In this document: one piece after another, positions 7,651 to 15,493 of the stretch
Position numbering within the stretch: position 1 is the stretch's first letter
How the letters are laid out: every line of letters starts with the position of its first letter
Assembly (NCBI RefSeq): GCF_004345665.1
Contig: NZ_SLWR01000006.1
Coordinates: 337,677 to 401,676 of the forward strand
From: Kribbella antiqua
GTDB lineage: Bacteria > Actinomycetota > Actinomycetes > Propionibacteriales > Kribbellaceae
DNA length: 64,000 nucleotides
Reading direction: 5' to 3'
Program-made: the position numbers and the translations under genes
The notes under the pieces: model-generated
What the model saw: only the letters and a program-made list of their open reading frames with translations
Databases searched by the model: none
Told to the model about the DNA's origin: nothing

Positions 7651-7670
7651 ACTATATCAATCTTCGATGT
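7651..7670. promoter_or_regulatory. marR -10 element and overlapping dyad operator
   Basis: On the minus strand TATAGT (7656-7651) is a good -10 hexamer 6 nt from the ATG. ATATCAA (7654-7660) and TCGATGT (7664-7670) are imperfect inverted half-sites (5 of 7 symmetric) with a 3-nt centre, placed over the -10. This is the arrangement expected for MarR autorepression. Confidence 0.55.
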
Positions 7671-7675
7671 AGTCG

Positions 7676-7795
7676 ACGGGGTGGGGTGGGCCTGACCCCG
7701 ACCTGGTAGCGAGCGATCTCGTGCCAAGCACCCGCATCGCCGGGACCCTCGCCTACACCGAAGAGGTCCTCACCGACAACACCCAGGCCCCCTGA
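7676..7795 (+). pseudogene. possible C-terminal gene remnant
   Basis: A short open frame ends in TGA 7793-7795 with the protein-like sequence SDLVPSTRIAGTLAYTEEV, then LTDNTQAP. It has no start codon or ribosome-binding site; the frame is closed just upstream by the marR promoter. It reads like the last 40 residues of a sugar-epimerase/NmrA-type protein whose 5' part was lost, but the family is a guess. Confidence 0.25.
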
Positions 7796-7802
7796 CCGCC
7801 GA

Positions 7803-7843
7803 GTCGTGGGTTTTCGTCGTTCTAGCCGACGCGAATCCACGAC
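7803..7843. terminator. long imperfect hairpin
   Basis: GTCGTGGGTTTTCGTCG (7803-7819) and CGACGCGAATCCACGAC (7827-7843) pair at 14 of 17 positions around a 7-nt loop. It lies downstream of the remnant and beyond the 3' end of the FHA gene, so it may end transcription on either strand. Confidence 0.45.
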
Positions 7844-8163
7844 TAGGCGACAGCTGTCACTTGCCGCGCTCGTGGCGGCGGTCTGGTGCCGGGGTTCAGC
7901 TATCGCCGGAGGGTTGAGCTGGCGCGGTAGATCCAGGCGGCGCTGGAGCTCAGGGCGCTCGAGCTCGGCCGGCGCCAGAGGTTCATTCGGTTGGAGTTCA
8001 GCGTCGAACGCGGGATGGATCAGGAGCCAGTTCTCGCCGGAGGTTCAGCCGGGTGGAGCTTCGATTGCCTGGAGGTTTGGTATCGGCGGTTCGGGTGGCG
8101 GGAGCGTGGTTGACCGGGGTGGGTTGGCCGGGGCTGGGTTGGCCGGGGCTGGGTCGGCCGGGT
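7844..8163. other. non-coding, GT-rich stretch with short repeats
   Basis: I see no supportable gene here. On the + strand the DNA is G/T-skewed with repeated GGAG/GGTTCAG words, and at 8109-8161 there are tandem copies of a TTGGCCGGGGCTGGG-like unit (about 2.5 copies) right up to the FHA gene stop. Frames on both strands translate to low-complexity Gly/Ser/Arg or Pro/Arg sequence only. Confidence 0.5.
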
Positions 8164-10572
8164 TCAGTTGGTGAGGGTGATGCCGCTGACGGTGAACGTC
8201 GTACTGCCGGACTTGAGGACCAGCGAGGCGGTGGTGAGGTTGTCGGGGAGGTGGCCGTTGAAGGTGATGGTGCCGTGTTTGACCGTGCCGGACGGGAACT
8301 TGCCGGGCCACTGACTGCGGAATCCGTCGGCCTTCAGGCTGGTGCTGTCCGCGCCGATGAAGGTGGCGTTGCCGCCGTCGAGCGAGAGGGCGACGGAGTC
8401 CTGGCCCGCGTTCTTGACGGCGACCTCGACCCGCGTGAAGTGGCTGGTATACGTGACGTTCTCGACCGTCACCGTCAGTCCGCCGCCGCTCTTCGCGACA
8501 GGCTTGATCAAACGGTCCTCGCCCGATTCCTTGCCGGTGATGGAGCCGGCGATGTACTCGGCACCCGCGGTCAGCGCGAAGCCGCCAACCCCGACGCCCA
8601 GCAGTACGACGACGATTGCCACCACCACCGAAGCGTCCAGGCGACTGCTGGTTTCCCGCGTACGCACGGCGTCGAGCAACGCGACTACCATCGCGGCAAC
8701 GAGCGCAATCGTCGGCGGTACCAGCCAGCGCAACGCCCCACCAGGCCCGTCGGCCAAGAACGTCCCGACCAGGTTGATCACCAACCCAAGCCCCAACACA
8801 CCCCCCGCCACCACCAACACTCGCCCCAACCTCACCAGCCCAACGGCCTCTTCCTCCGCCGCGCCTGCCCGAGCCCTCTGCCGCTCATCCGCCGATCCGC
8901 GCACGCCACCCGACACACCCCGACCTGAACCGGCAGCCCCCGACGCCGTACCCCGACCTGAATCCGCACGCCCCGACGATGCACCCCGTCCCGCAGACCC
9001 GGCCGACGTACTTCTGCTGGAACCCGCAGACCCCGCCGCTGCACTCCCGCTGGCACCTCCAGCCGCCGGCGACACTCCCCGGTCTGCACCCGCAGCTCCA
9101 GGCGACGAGCCTCCAGGCCATCCTGCACCCGGGCCACCGCCATCAGCAGGCTCCAACGGCACCGTCCGATTCGCAGCCGCCGCCCAGGGCGACCGCGCAG
9201 GCTCGGGATTGTCAGCCGACGGATAAGCAGCCCACGCCACCCCACTCCCAGCCGAACCCCCCGGCCCCGCGACGTCATCACCCGCAACCCCCGACCCGTG
9301 CGCCCCCGCACCGGCCCACCCAGCCTCCGCGCCGCCTCTGTCCGCACCAATCCAGCCCGCGCCGGCTTCGTCCGCCCCCGCTCGTGAGCCGGCAGCGTCC
9401 GCGTCTCGCCAGTCCGGCCTCGAGCCAGCGCCATCCGGTCGTACCGCGCCCCGGTCGTCCGCACCTATCCAGTTCGGCTCTGCACCCGGGCTGTCCGCCT
9501 CAGCCCAGCCCGGCGCCGCGCCGGAGAGGTCCGCATGCACCGACCCTGGCGTCGCGCGACGGTCGTCTGTCCGGTTCGGCCCCGAGCCGGACCTGTCCGC
9601 CTCAGCCCAGTCCGGCACGCTGCCGTGCCCGTCGCCGCGTGCTGCTCGAGCGCCTGTGTCTGTGCCTGCACGCTGACCGGCCGCCGGGTCGCCCGCGTGC
9701 CCCTCCGGTGCGAAAGGCGACCGCATTGGCTCCGACGAGCTGCGGTCTGCCGCGCCGGGCCCGTTGCCGGGTGTTACCCGCGAGCCTGTGCCTGCAGGGT
9801 GACCGGATGCTAGGTCGCCCGGGTCCGCCTCTGGTGCGAATGGTGACCGCACTGGCTCCGACGAGCTGCGGTCTGCCGCGAGGTCGACTTCGCCGGGCCT
9901 GTCCGCGCCCGTCGTATGACCGCCCTGGTGGACCGGTGCGAATGGCGAACGAGCCGCCTCCGGGTGGGAGGTGTCCGAGGGTGGCGCGAGGTTGGCGGGG
10001 TTCGGCGTACGCGGTGCGTTTGGGGTGGGAGACTCGCCGGCTTGGGGTGCGCCGGTTGAGTGAGGGGGTGCGAACGGCGAATCCGGCTGTGCCAGGTGGG
10101 CGTATTGCCAGGGGTGCGCCGGTGCTTGGGGCGTTGGGCTGGGGGCGGCGGGCGTTGGCTGAGGAGGTGTCGCCGGCATCGCAGCTTGCGGGCGGTTGCC
10201 GGCGGCATTCGGTTGTGCGGCTGGCGGGGCGCCGAGGTTGTCGCGGTGAGCGGAGCTGTCTGGGGTCGGAGCGCTGACGGCTGCGGCTGGTTCATGGAAC
10301 GTGAGTACTGAGCGGCCGATGTGGATTCGGTCGTTGTTGTTGAGGCGGGTGGGGGCGGTGAGGCGGCGGCCGTTGAGGGCGGTGCCGTTGCGGGACTCGT
10401 CGGTGAGGATCCAGTCGCTGCCGGTGCGGGTCAGGCGGGCGTGGATCCGGGAGACCTGGTCGTCGGACGGCAGCCTGACGTCGGCATTCGAGGCGCGCCC
10501 GATGGTGACGTCGCCCTCAGCCGGCAGCGTCCAGCGCTGCGAACCGAGCGACAGCGCGAATTCCGTTTCCAC
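8164..10572 (-). CDS. FHA-domain membrane protein with long repetitive linker
   Basis: About 802 residues. An N-terminal forkhead-associated domain (residues 1-90; phosphothreonine-binding signature GRASNADVRLPSDDQVSRIH, then ESRNGTALNG) leads into roughly 480 residues of Pro/Ala/Gly/Asp-rich disordered linker. Two or three hydrophobic segments follow (VLVVAGGVLGLGLVINLVG, ALVAAMVVALLDAV, VVVAIVVVLLGVGVGGF), then a C-terminal 140-residue extracytoplasmic beta-rich domain (TVTVENVTYTSHFTRVEVAV). It probably reads Ser/Thr-kinase signalling at the membrane and couples it to a surface domain. The linker contains four SPFAP blocks and several WxxAD motifs. GTG 10572 is chosen because GGTGGGG is 4-5 nt upstream; the frame stays open further upstream but looks non-coding. 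Confidence 0.85.
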   Translation of the reverse strand: METEFALSLGSQRWTLPAEGDVTIGRASNADVRLPSDDQVSRIHARLTRTGSDWILTDESRNGTALNGRRLTAPTRLNNNDRIHIGRSVLTFHEPAAAVSAPTPDSSAHRDNLGAPPAAQPNAAGNRPQAAMPATPPQPTPAAPSPTPQAPAHPWQYAHLAQPDSPFAPPHSTGAPQAGESPTPNAPRTPNPANLAPPSDTSHPEAARSPFAPVHQGGHTTGADRPGEVDLAADRSSSEPVRSPFAPEADPGDLASGHPAGTGSRVTPGNGPGAADRSSSEPMRSPFAPEGHAGDPAAGQRAGTDTGARAARGDGHGSVPDWAEADRSGSGPNRTDDRRATPGSVHADLSGAAPGWAEADSPGAEPNWIGADDRGAVRPDGAGSRPDWRDADAAGSRAGADEAGAGWIGADRGGAEAGWAGAGAHGSGVAGDDVAGPGGSAGSGVAWAAYPSADNPEPARSPWAAAANRTVPLEPADGGGPGAGWPGGSSPGAAGADRGVSPAAGGASGSAAAGSAGSSRSTSAGSAGRGASSGRADSGRGTASGAAGSGRGVSGGVRGSADERQRARAGAAEEEAVGLVRLGRVLVVAGGVLGLGLVINLVGTFLADGPGGALRWLVPPTIALVAAMVVALLDAVRTRETSSRLDASVVVAIVVVLLGVGVGGFALTAGAEYIAGSITGKESGEDRLIKPVAKSGGGLTVTVENVTYTSHFTRVEVAVKNAGQDSVALSLDGGNATFIGADSTSLKADGFRSQWPGKFPSGTVKHGTITFNGHLPDNLTTASLVLKSGSTTFTVSGITLTN

Positions 10573-11007
10573 AAACACCCCACCGGCCGGCCAACCCGTC
10601 TGCGCGATTCTGCCTGTCAGACCCACACCTGGTCCAGAGCGCCCCGCCCCCATGAGCCTCATCACACTCACCCCCGCCGTACCGAACAACGGGACGTAGT
10701 CGACCAGCACGACTCAGCCAGGCGGCGCGACTCCGGGTGAGACGGACTACTGCCCGTCCGTCGGTACGACGCAACCACCGCAGCCGTCCGGGAATACCGG
10801 CCGTACGACCGGTCCCTGGTTCGGGACGGCCGAGGGGCGGGGGCTGGCCAGGCGTGGTGCAGGCCGGGGCGAGGTGTTGTGCCGCGGCTGGAGCTGGCAC
10901 CCGTGACGGGGCGTGTGGTGGGTGGGCTGTCGGGCGGTGGCTGTTGGTGTGGCTGGGGGCTGGGAGGGTGGCGGCTCCCGGGGGTGGGGTCGGGAGCCGC
11001 CGGGCTG
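10573..11007. other. intergenic region, nothing identified
   Basis: 435 bp between the 5' end of the FHA gene and the 3' end of the SGNH hydrolase gene, both on the minus strand. It should contain the FHA promoter. I found no convincing reading frame, hairpin or promoter hexamer pair; the right half is strongly G-skewed on the + strand. Confidence 0.5.
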
Positions 11008-12207
11008 TTAGTTGAGGGTCATTTGGGGTTCGCCGTTGAGGAGGCCGGTGGTGGAGATGGTGCAGGTGCCGCCTCGGTTTTGGGTGTAGGACTGGCGTAG
11101 GCAGGAGCGGGTGGCGAGTTGGCCCCAGTAGTTGGGGTGAAGGGATTCCTGGATGTAGTAGTTGGAGCCGACGGTCGTGACGGTGCGGATCTGGTTGATC
11201 CATTCGGTTTTGTCGACCGCTGTCGTTTGGGTCCAGGACGTCAGGCCGACCTCTTCGTAGAGGCCGACGGTCTTCTCGCACAGGCGCCGGCCGTTGAAGG
11301 CTGACTGGAGTTCGAGCAGGCGCGTGTTGGTCAGGCCGGACTGGCTGATCGCCGCGCGGACGGTGTTGTTGATCGTGGGAAGCGCGGTGCTGTTCGCCCA
11401 GTCGGCGTCCGCGTTCCAGAAGCCGCACCCGCCGACGCTCTGCCGGGTGTACCCGCTCTGCGCGTACCGGAAGCCGCTGCCCGGAGGAATCGGCGATGGG
11501 TACGTCTGCACCAGCAGCGTCCAGGCGTTGTCGTCGTACCCGGCATTCCGCATCGCTGTCCGCACATTCTGGAATGCGGTAGCGATACGCGCTCGTACGG
11601 CGGTGACGTTGGCGGAGGTGAAGTTCGCGACCACCGACGAGTCGTCCTTGCAGTAGTCCGGGTACCAGGACGGCGAGGTCAGGAAGTCGGTCACGCAGGA
11701 CGTCACGATCGAGGCGAAGTTGAAGTCGTTGCCGCCGATCGACACCGCGACCAGTTTCACGTTGTGGCTCGCGGCGAACTGCTGCAGCATCTTCGCCTGC
11801 CCGAGGTGCCCGGCGCCGTCGTCGTAGAAGTCGATCCCGGGTTTGAAGTCGTCGCCGTTGCTCGTCGTCGTACGGGCGCCGGAGCAGGCGAGGTTGAGCC
11901 CGCCGACCCCGCCGCCGATGTACGCCTCGGCCGAGCGGCTGCGGTGGCACTTCGGGATCAGCTCGGCGGTCCCGGTCGCGTTGTCGTGGTAGGCGTGGGC
12001 GCCGAGCGCGTCGGCCGGCGTCTCGGAGTCGTTCGAGCTGCCGGCCCAGCGGCCCGCCTCGCCCGAGATGTAGGAGTCGCCGACGGTCACGACGTACGGC
12101 GTACCGGAACCGGGCCCGTCCGCGTGGGCGGGGGATGCGATCAGACCAAAGCTGGCCATGGAGAACACGAGAACCAAAGACACTCGACGACTTCTGGGAA
12201 TCTGCAC
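11008..12207 (-). CDS. secreted SGNH/GDSL-family hydrolase
   Basis: 399 residues with a Sec signal peptide (basic RSRR, hydrophobic core, SPAHA cleavage around residue 29). Block I is TVGDSYISGEAGRW with the nucleophile Ser; the Gly of block II is in AYIGGGVGGLNLACSG; Asn of block III is in VSIGGNDFNF; block V reads ESLHPNYWGQ with the catalytic His. Several Cys pairs suggest disulphides outside the cell. Likely an extracellular lipase/esterase or polysaccharide deacetylase-like enzyme. GTG 12207 has GAGAGAGG about 10 nt upstream. Monocistronic by spacing. Confidence 0.9.
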   Translation of the reverse strand: MQIPRSRRVSLVLVFSMASFGLIASPAHADGPGSGTPYVVTVGDSYISGEAGRWAGSSNDSETPADALGAHAYHDNATGTAELIPKCHRSRSAEAYIGGGVGGLNLACSGARTTTSNGDDFKPGIDFYDDGAGHLGQAKMLQQFAASHNVKLVAVSIGGNDFNFASIVTSCVTDFLTSPSWYPDYCKDDSSVVANFTSANVTAVRARIATAFQNVRTAMRNAGYDDNAWTLLVQTYPSPIPPGSGFRYAQSGYTRQSVGGCGFWNADADWANSTALPTINNTVRAAISQSGLTNTRLLELQSAFNGRRLCEKTVGLYEEVGLTSWTQTTAVDKTEWINQIRTVTTVGSNYYIQESLHPNYWGQLATRSCLRQSYTQNRGGTCTISTTGLLNGEPQMTLN

Positions 12208-12357
12208 CCGAAGGCCTCTCTCGCCGGAGGTCGATGACCGCCAGGACCCCCGCTCCGGTCACCGTGGCGCGAATGTACTCCCGGGTAACCACAAAGGACA
12301 GACCGAGAGTACTGGCACGTTTGCGCAGAGTCACCGCGGTGTCAGGTGGGCCTGTCG

Positions 12358-13020
12358 TCAGAGGTCGAGGGGTTTCGGGTAGCGGGCCTCCCACCACGCC
12401 TTCCAGCGAGCGTCGACGGCCTCGCGGTCCACGTCGCCGTACAGGGTCAAGATCGCCATCGAGGCGCCGGCCGGCTTCTTCTCTGAGGGCGGGATGTGGC
12501 TCAGGACCAGCAGCCCGTCGCCCCAGTCGTCGACGGTCAAACCAACCTGATGCTCGGACTTGAACCACTCAGCCGCCGCGCCGATCAGATCCGGCTGCGC
12601 GTCGATCGGCGAGCGATCGCCGGTGCCCGAGTAGAACAGGGTCCGCCGCGGCTCGCCCGGGTGGCGCTCCAGCGCGAACCGCAGCTGCTGCAGGAAGGTG
12701 ATCCAGCCCTCGGTGATGTCGTCGTAGTACGCGTCCCATTCCGGGTTGTCGCCGTACGCCGCTCTGGTCAGAGTGACGCGTGATCCGCCCTCGACCGGCT
12801 CGACCACGAACTGGTCGCCGTTTCCGAGTGTGAGGATTCTGCTGTCCTCGTCCGCCGTGACGTCGCTGAAGTAGATGAGGTCGATCTCCTGCTCCAGGCC
12901 GTCGCCCTCGACCTCCCAGCCGTGCCAGTGCCGGATCTTCTCCTTGTCCCGCATGGCGTCCCACACCGCCTCGACCGGTGCGGCCACGGTCACCACGATC
13001 CGCGGTCTGTCCTCACTCAT
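12358..13020 (-). CDS. SRPBCC (AHSA1-like) domain protein
   Basis: 220 residues with a START/SRPBCC fold at the N-terminus (IVVTVAAPVEAVWDAMRDKE ... HWHGWEVEG) and a second conserved region after residue 130. Such proteins bind hydrophobic ligands in a deep cavity; in bacteria they commonly pair with ArsR-type regulators. Its ATG overlaps the stop of the ArsR gene by 8 bp (ATGAGTGA), so the two are translationally coupled. The ligand is unknown. Confidence 0.85.
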   Translation of the reverse strand: MSEDRPRIVVTVAAPVEAVWDAMRDKEKIRHWHGWEVEGDGLEQEIDLIYFSDVTADEDSRILTLGNGDQFVVEPVEGGSRVTLTRAAYGDNPEWDAYYDDITEGWITFLQQLRFALERHPGEPRRTLFYSGTGDRSPIDAQPDLIGAAAEWFKSEHQVGLTVDDWGDGLLVLSHIPPSEKKPAGASMAILTLYGDVDREAVDARWKAWWEARYPKPLDL

Positions 13021-13588
13021 GCTCTTCTCCCGTACGACGGGCAGCCGGGTGGCCGCCTGCGATCAGCCGATAGGGCCTGCCGCCTTCGCTGTCGAACTCC
13101 TCGACCGTCCGCCGGACCGCCCCGGTCAACGCGTCGGTGAAGTCATGTACGTCGCCGGGCGACGCGAACCGCACCTCCGCCTCGATCGTGAAGGTGAGCA
13201 GTCGTTTGCCCTCGGCATCGGCCTTACTCTGCATCCGGGCCACGTCCCGAACGGTGCCGGCGGCAACTTCCACCAGATGCTCGGCGGCGTACTGGTCCTG
13301 GATCGACGCGAACGCGCGGCCCATCACCCCCGGGTCGACCACCAGGGTCGCGGCCGACGCGCGCAGGATCCGCTCGGTGAATCCGCGTCGCCGACGTTCC
13401 TCGACCAGCTCGATCAGGCCGGCCTTCTCCAGTTCGCGCAGGTGGTAGTTCACCCGTTGCCGGGGCAGCTCCAGCGCGGCCGCGAGCTGGGTCGCCGACG
13501 ACGGCTCCCGAAGCAGGTCGAGCAACTGCCGCCGGATCGGCGACAACGCCATCCGGACCTTCTCCGGCTCCTCGACATACCCCAGCAC
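13013..13588 (-). CDS. ArsR-type winged-helix regulator
   Basis: 191 residues. The DNA-binding domain at residues 8-75 reads MALSPIRRQLLDLLREPSSA, TQLAAALELPRQRVNYHLRE and LEKAGLIELVEERRRRG. The C-terminal half is a less conserved domain similar to those of actinobacterial helix-turn-helix proteins paired with SRPBCC genes. No metal-binding Cys motif is present, so it is not a classical arsenic sensor. GTG 13588 is preceded by GTGGAGG at an 8-nt spacing; a second in-frame GTG at 13603 lies on the operator dyad. It is divergent from the nucleotidyltransferase pair at 13661. Confidence 0.85.
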   Translation of the reverse strand: MLGYVEEPEKVRMALSPIRRQLLDLLREPSSATQLAAALELPRQRVNYHLRELEKAGLIELVEERRRRGFTERILRASAATLVVDPGVMGRAFASIQDQYAAEHLVEVAAGTVRDVARMQSKADAEGKRLLTFTIEAEVRFASPGDVHDFTDALTGAVRRTVEEFDSEGGRPYRLIAGGHPAARRTGEEHE

Positions 13589-13602
13589 GCCATCAGCCTC
13601 CA

Positions 13603-13624
13603 CTTGACAGAAAAATTTGTCAAG
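13603..13624. promoter_or_regulatory. CTTGACA-N8-TGTCAAG dyad
   Basis: Perfect 7-bp inverted repeats at 13603-13609 and 13618-13624 with an A/T-rich 8-nt centre. It lies 15-36 nt upstream of the ArsR start codon, so it is probably the ArsR operator. The outer arm read on the minus strand gives TTGACA, which could also act as a -35. Confidence 0.65.
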
Positions 13625-13660
13625 AGCCTGCAAATGGGGTGAACCGGAGGTGATGAAAGC

Positions 13661-14587
13661 ATGAGCGGCATGGGGTTGGCCGGTCCGCAGTTGCCTGTGG
13701 GGACTCAGGTAGTGATCCGGGTCGCCGCTCCGGGTGATCAGGGCGGTACGGCGCAACGCGGCGCCACCGGCCGCGTCGCGGGAGTGACACCCGACGGCCG
13801 ATACGCCGTCCGGCTCGTGGATGGGCGCGAGACAGTGGCGCAACGCGACCAGCTCAGCCTCCGTACGGCGTACCAGGACGAGGCGATCGAGCTCGACCAG
13901 CCCGATGGTGATCGGCTCGTGCGGGAGCACACGATCTATGCGGCGGTCGTCGGTTCACGGGCCTTTGGGCTCGACACCGACACCTCGGACACGGATACCC
14001 GCGGTGTCTACGTGGCACCGACCGAGTCGTTCTGGTCGCTCGCCAAGCCGCCGACCCACGTGGATGGACCGGAGCCGGAGTGGTTCTCCTGGGAGGTCGA
14101 GCGCTTCTGCGAACTCGCCCTCAAGGCCAACCCGAATCTCCTCGAGGTGCTCCACTCCCCGCTGGTTGTCCGTCAGACACCGCTCGGTGAGGAGCTCGTA
14201 GGACTACGCGAGTCCTTCCTGTCGCAGCTGGTCTATCAGACGTACTCCGGCTACGTGCTCAGTCAGTTCAAGAAGCTCGAGGCCGACTTCCGCCGTGACG
14301 GTGCACCGAAGTGGAAGCATGTCATGCATCTGCTCCGGTTGTTGCTCGCGGCCCGCACTCTGTTGCTGGAGGCAAAGCTCATCGTTGACGTCGGCCCGCA
14401 TCGGGAGCGGTTGCTGGCGGTCAAGTACGGCGAACTGTCCTGGCCGCAGGTCGAGCAGTGGCGGCTCGGCCTGCATGAGGAACTCGACAACGCCTTGCGG
14501 CAAACGGTTCTCCCGGCGACGCCGGACGTCGCGAAGGTCGGCTCCTGGCTCAGGTCCGTCCGGAAGAGGAGCATCGGTGACGCGTGA
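13661..14587 (+). CDS. nucleotidyltransferase-fold protein with N-terminal beta domain
   Basis: 308 residues. The polymerase-beta-type nucleotidyltransferase motif GSRAFGLDTDTSDTDTRG lies at about residues 97-114, resembling the COG3541 'predicted nucleotidyltransferase' group; the helical C-terminal part follows (KWKHVMHLLRLLLAARTLL). Residues 10-75 form a separate Val/Gly/Arg-rich small beta-type domain not found in the second copy. The acceptor (RNA, protein or antibiotic) is unknown. ATG 13661 is preceded by GGAGGTGATGAAAGC. It overlaps the next gene by 11 bp, and that gene is a paralogue of the same fold. Confidence 0.85.
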   Translation: MSGMGLAGPQLPVGTQVVIRVAAPGDQGGTAQRGATGRVAGVTPDGRYAVRLVDGRETVAQRDQLSLRTAYQDEAIELDQPDGDRLVREHTIYAAVVGSRAFGLDTDTSDTDTRGVYVAPTESFWSLAKPPTHVDGPEPEWFSWEVERFCELALKANPNLLEVLHSPLVVRQTPLGEELVGLRESFLSQLVYQTYSGYVLSQFKKLEADFRRDGAPKWKHVMHLLRLLLAARTLLLEAKLIVDVGPHRERLLAVKYGELSWPQVEQWRLGLHEELDNALRQTVLPATPDVAKVGSWLRSVRKRSIGDA

Positions 14588-15341
14588 CATGCGGCAGCTC
14601 GACTACGCCGAGCTGCGGTCCATCATGGGTGAGCAACCATACAAATTGCTGTTCGCAACGGTTTCCGGCGCTCACCTCTATGGCTTTCCATCGAAAGACT
14701 CCGACGTCGACCTGCGCGGCGTCCATGTGCTTCCGGCCGCCGAGGTGGTCGGGCTGCGGACGGGACCGGAGACGCTCGACCGGACCTGGTTCGAGAACGA
14801 GGCTGAGGTCGATCTCGTCACCCACGACCTATTGAAGTTCGCCCGGCTGATGCTGCGCCGCAACGGCTATGTCCTGGAGCAGGTGCTGTCTCCGCTGGTC
14901 GTCGTCAGTACGCCGGAACACGAAGAGCTGATCCAGCTGGCCAAGGACTGTGTGACGAAATGGCACGCTCACCACTACCGCGGCTTCGCGAACACGCAGT
15001 GGCGCTTCTTCGAGCAGAAGCGTGAGCTCAAGCCGCTGCTCTACACCTTCCGGGTGCTGCTCACCGGGATCAACCTGATGCGGACGGGCGTCGTACAGGC
15101 TGATCTGCGGGAGTTGCTCGAGTTGCCGGAGGCGCCGGCGTACTTGCCTGAGTTGATGGCCGCCAAGGCGGAAGCCGAGCGTGGCGCGTTCGAAGGACCG
15201 TCGGGGGAGCGGCTGGCCGAGGATGTCGCTCGGTTGCAGGCCGCGCTCGACGACGCGGAGGCGGTCACCGACCTGCCGGATCGGCCGACGGCGGAGCCCG
15301 CGCTGCACGACCTGCTGCTCCGCGCACGCCTGTCGCACTGA
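14577..15341 (+). CDS. second nucleotidyltransferase-fold protein
   Basis: 254 residues, paralogous to the preceding product without its N-terminal domain. The active-site segment is SGAHLYGFPSKDSDVDLRG (residues 24-42), keeping the DSDVD acidic pair, with Ser-Gly in place of Gly-Ser. The helical half (FFEQKRELKPLLYTFRVLLT) matches the COG3541-type C-terminal region. GTG 14577 is chosen because AAGAGGAG lies 5-6 nt upstream; ATG 14589 is an alternative. The overlap with the first gene indicates co-translation and perhaps a heteromeric enzyme. No toxin, kinase or RNA ligase gene is nearby to suggest the target. Confidence 0.85.
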   Translation: MTRDMRQLDYAELRSIMGEQPYKLLFATVSGAHLYGFPSKDSDVDLRGVHVLPAAEVVGLRTGPETLDRTWFENEAEVDLVTHDLLKFARLMLRRNGYVLEQVLSPLVVVSTPEHEELIQLAKDCVTKWHAHHYRGFANTQWRFFEQKRELKPLLYTFRVLLTGINLMRTGVVQADLRELLELPEAPAYLPELMAAKAEAERGAFEGPSGERLAEDVARLQAALDDAEAVTDLPDRPTAEPALHDLLLRARLSH

Positions 15342-15374
15342 GCTCAAGGCGGCGGCACTGAGCCTGGGATAACG

Positions 15375-15392
15375 CTTCCCATTCGTGGGAAG
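15375..15392. promoter_or_regulatory. CTTCCCA-TTCG-TGGGAAG hairpin/dyad
   Basis: A perfect 7-bp inverted repeat around TTCG, 34 bp after the nucleotidyltransferase stop and 34 bp before the alpha-galactosidase -35. It may terminate the upstream pair or be the operator of a sugar regulator. A GGGATAACGCTTCCC string overlaps its left arm and faintly recalls LacI-family sites. Confidence 0.4.
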
Positions 15393-15425
15393 GGGACTAG
15401 GCTACTTACTTAACGACGTGAAGCA

Positions 15426-15454
15426 TTGACATCCGGCCTGACGGGGTAAATAGT
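15426..15454 (+). promoter_or_regulatory. sigma-70 type promoter of the alpha-galactosidase operon
   Basis: TTGACA at 15426-15431 is a perfect -35. A/T-rich GTAAATAGT follows at 15446-15454, giving a -10 of TAAATA or AATAGT with a 15-17 nt spacer. It is the only good promoter before the operon. Confidence 0.5.
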
Positions 15455-15493
15455 TCCGTCCTGAAATCAATCAGAAAGCAGAGTGAATCAACA

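Noticed and set aside
8105..8163. Possible CRISPR-like or VNTR array in the GGCCGGGGCTGGG repeats
   Set aside because: Only about 2.5 imperfect adjacent units without spacers; treated as low-complexity DNA.
8979..10277. 432-codon + strand frame over the FHA linker
   Set aside because: Pro/Arg/His low-complexity reading opposite a repetitive linker; no ribosome-binding site or domain.
10517..12568. 683-codon minus-strand open frame antisense/alternate to the SGNH gene
   Set aside because: Arg/Pro-rich translation typical of frame-shifted GC-rich DNA; the SGNH hydrolase in another frame has clear motifs and a signal peptide.
15371..15385. LacI-family operator at GGGATAACGCTTCCC
   Set aside because: Symmetry is weak apart from the outer GGGA/TCCC, and no lacI gene is nearby; the adjacent TTCCCA-TTCG-TGGGAA hairpin explains the pattern better.
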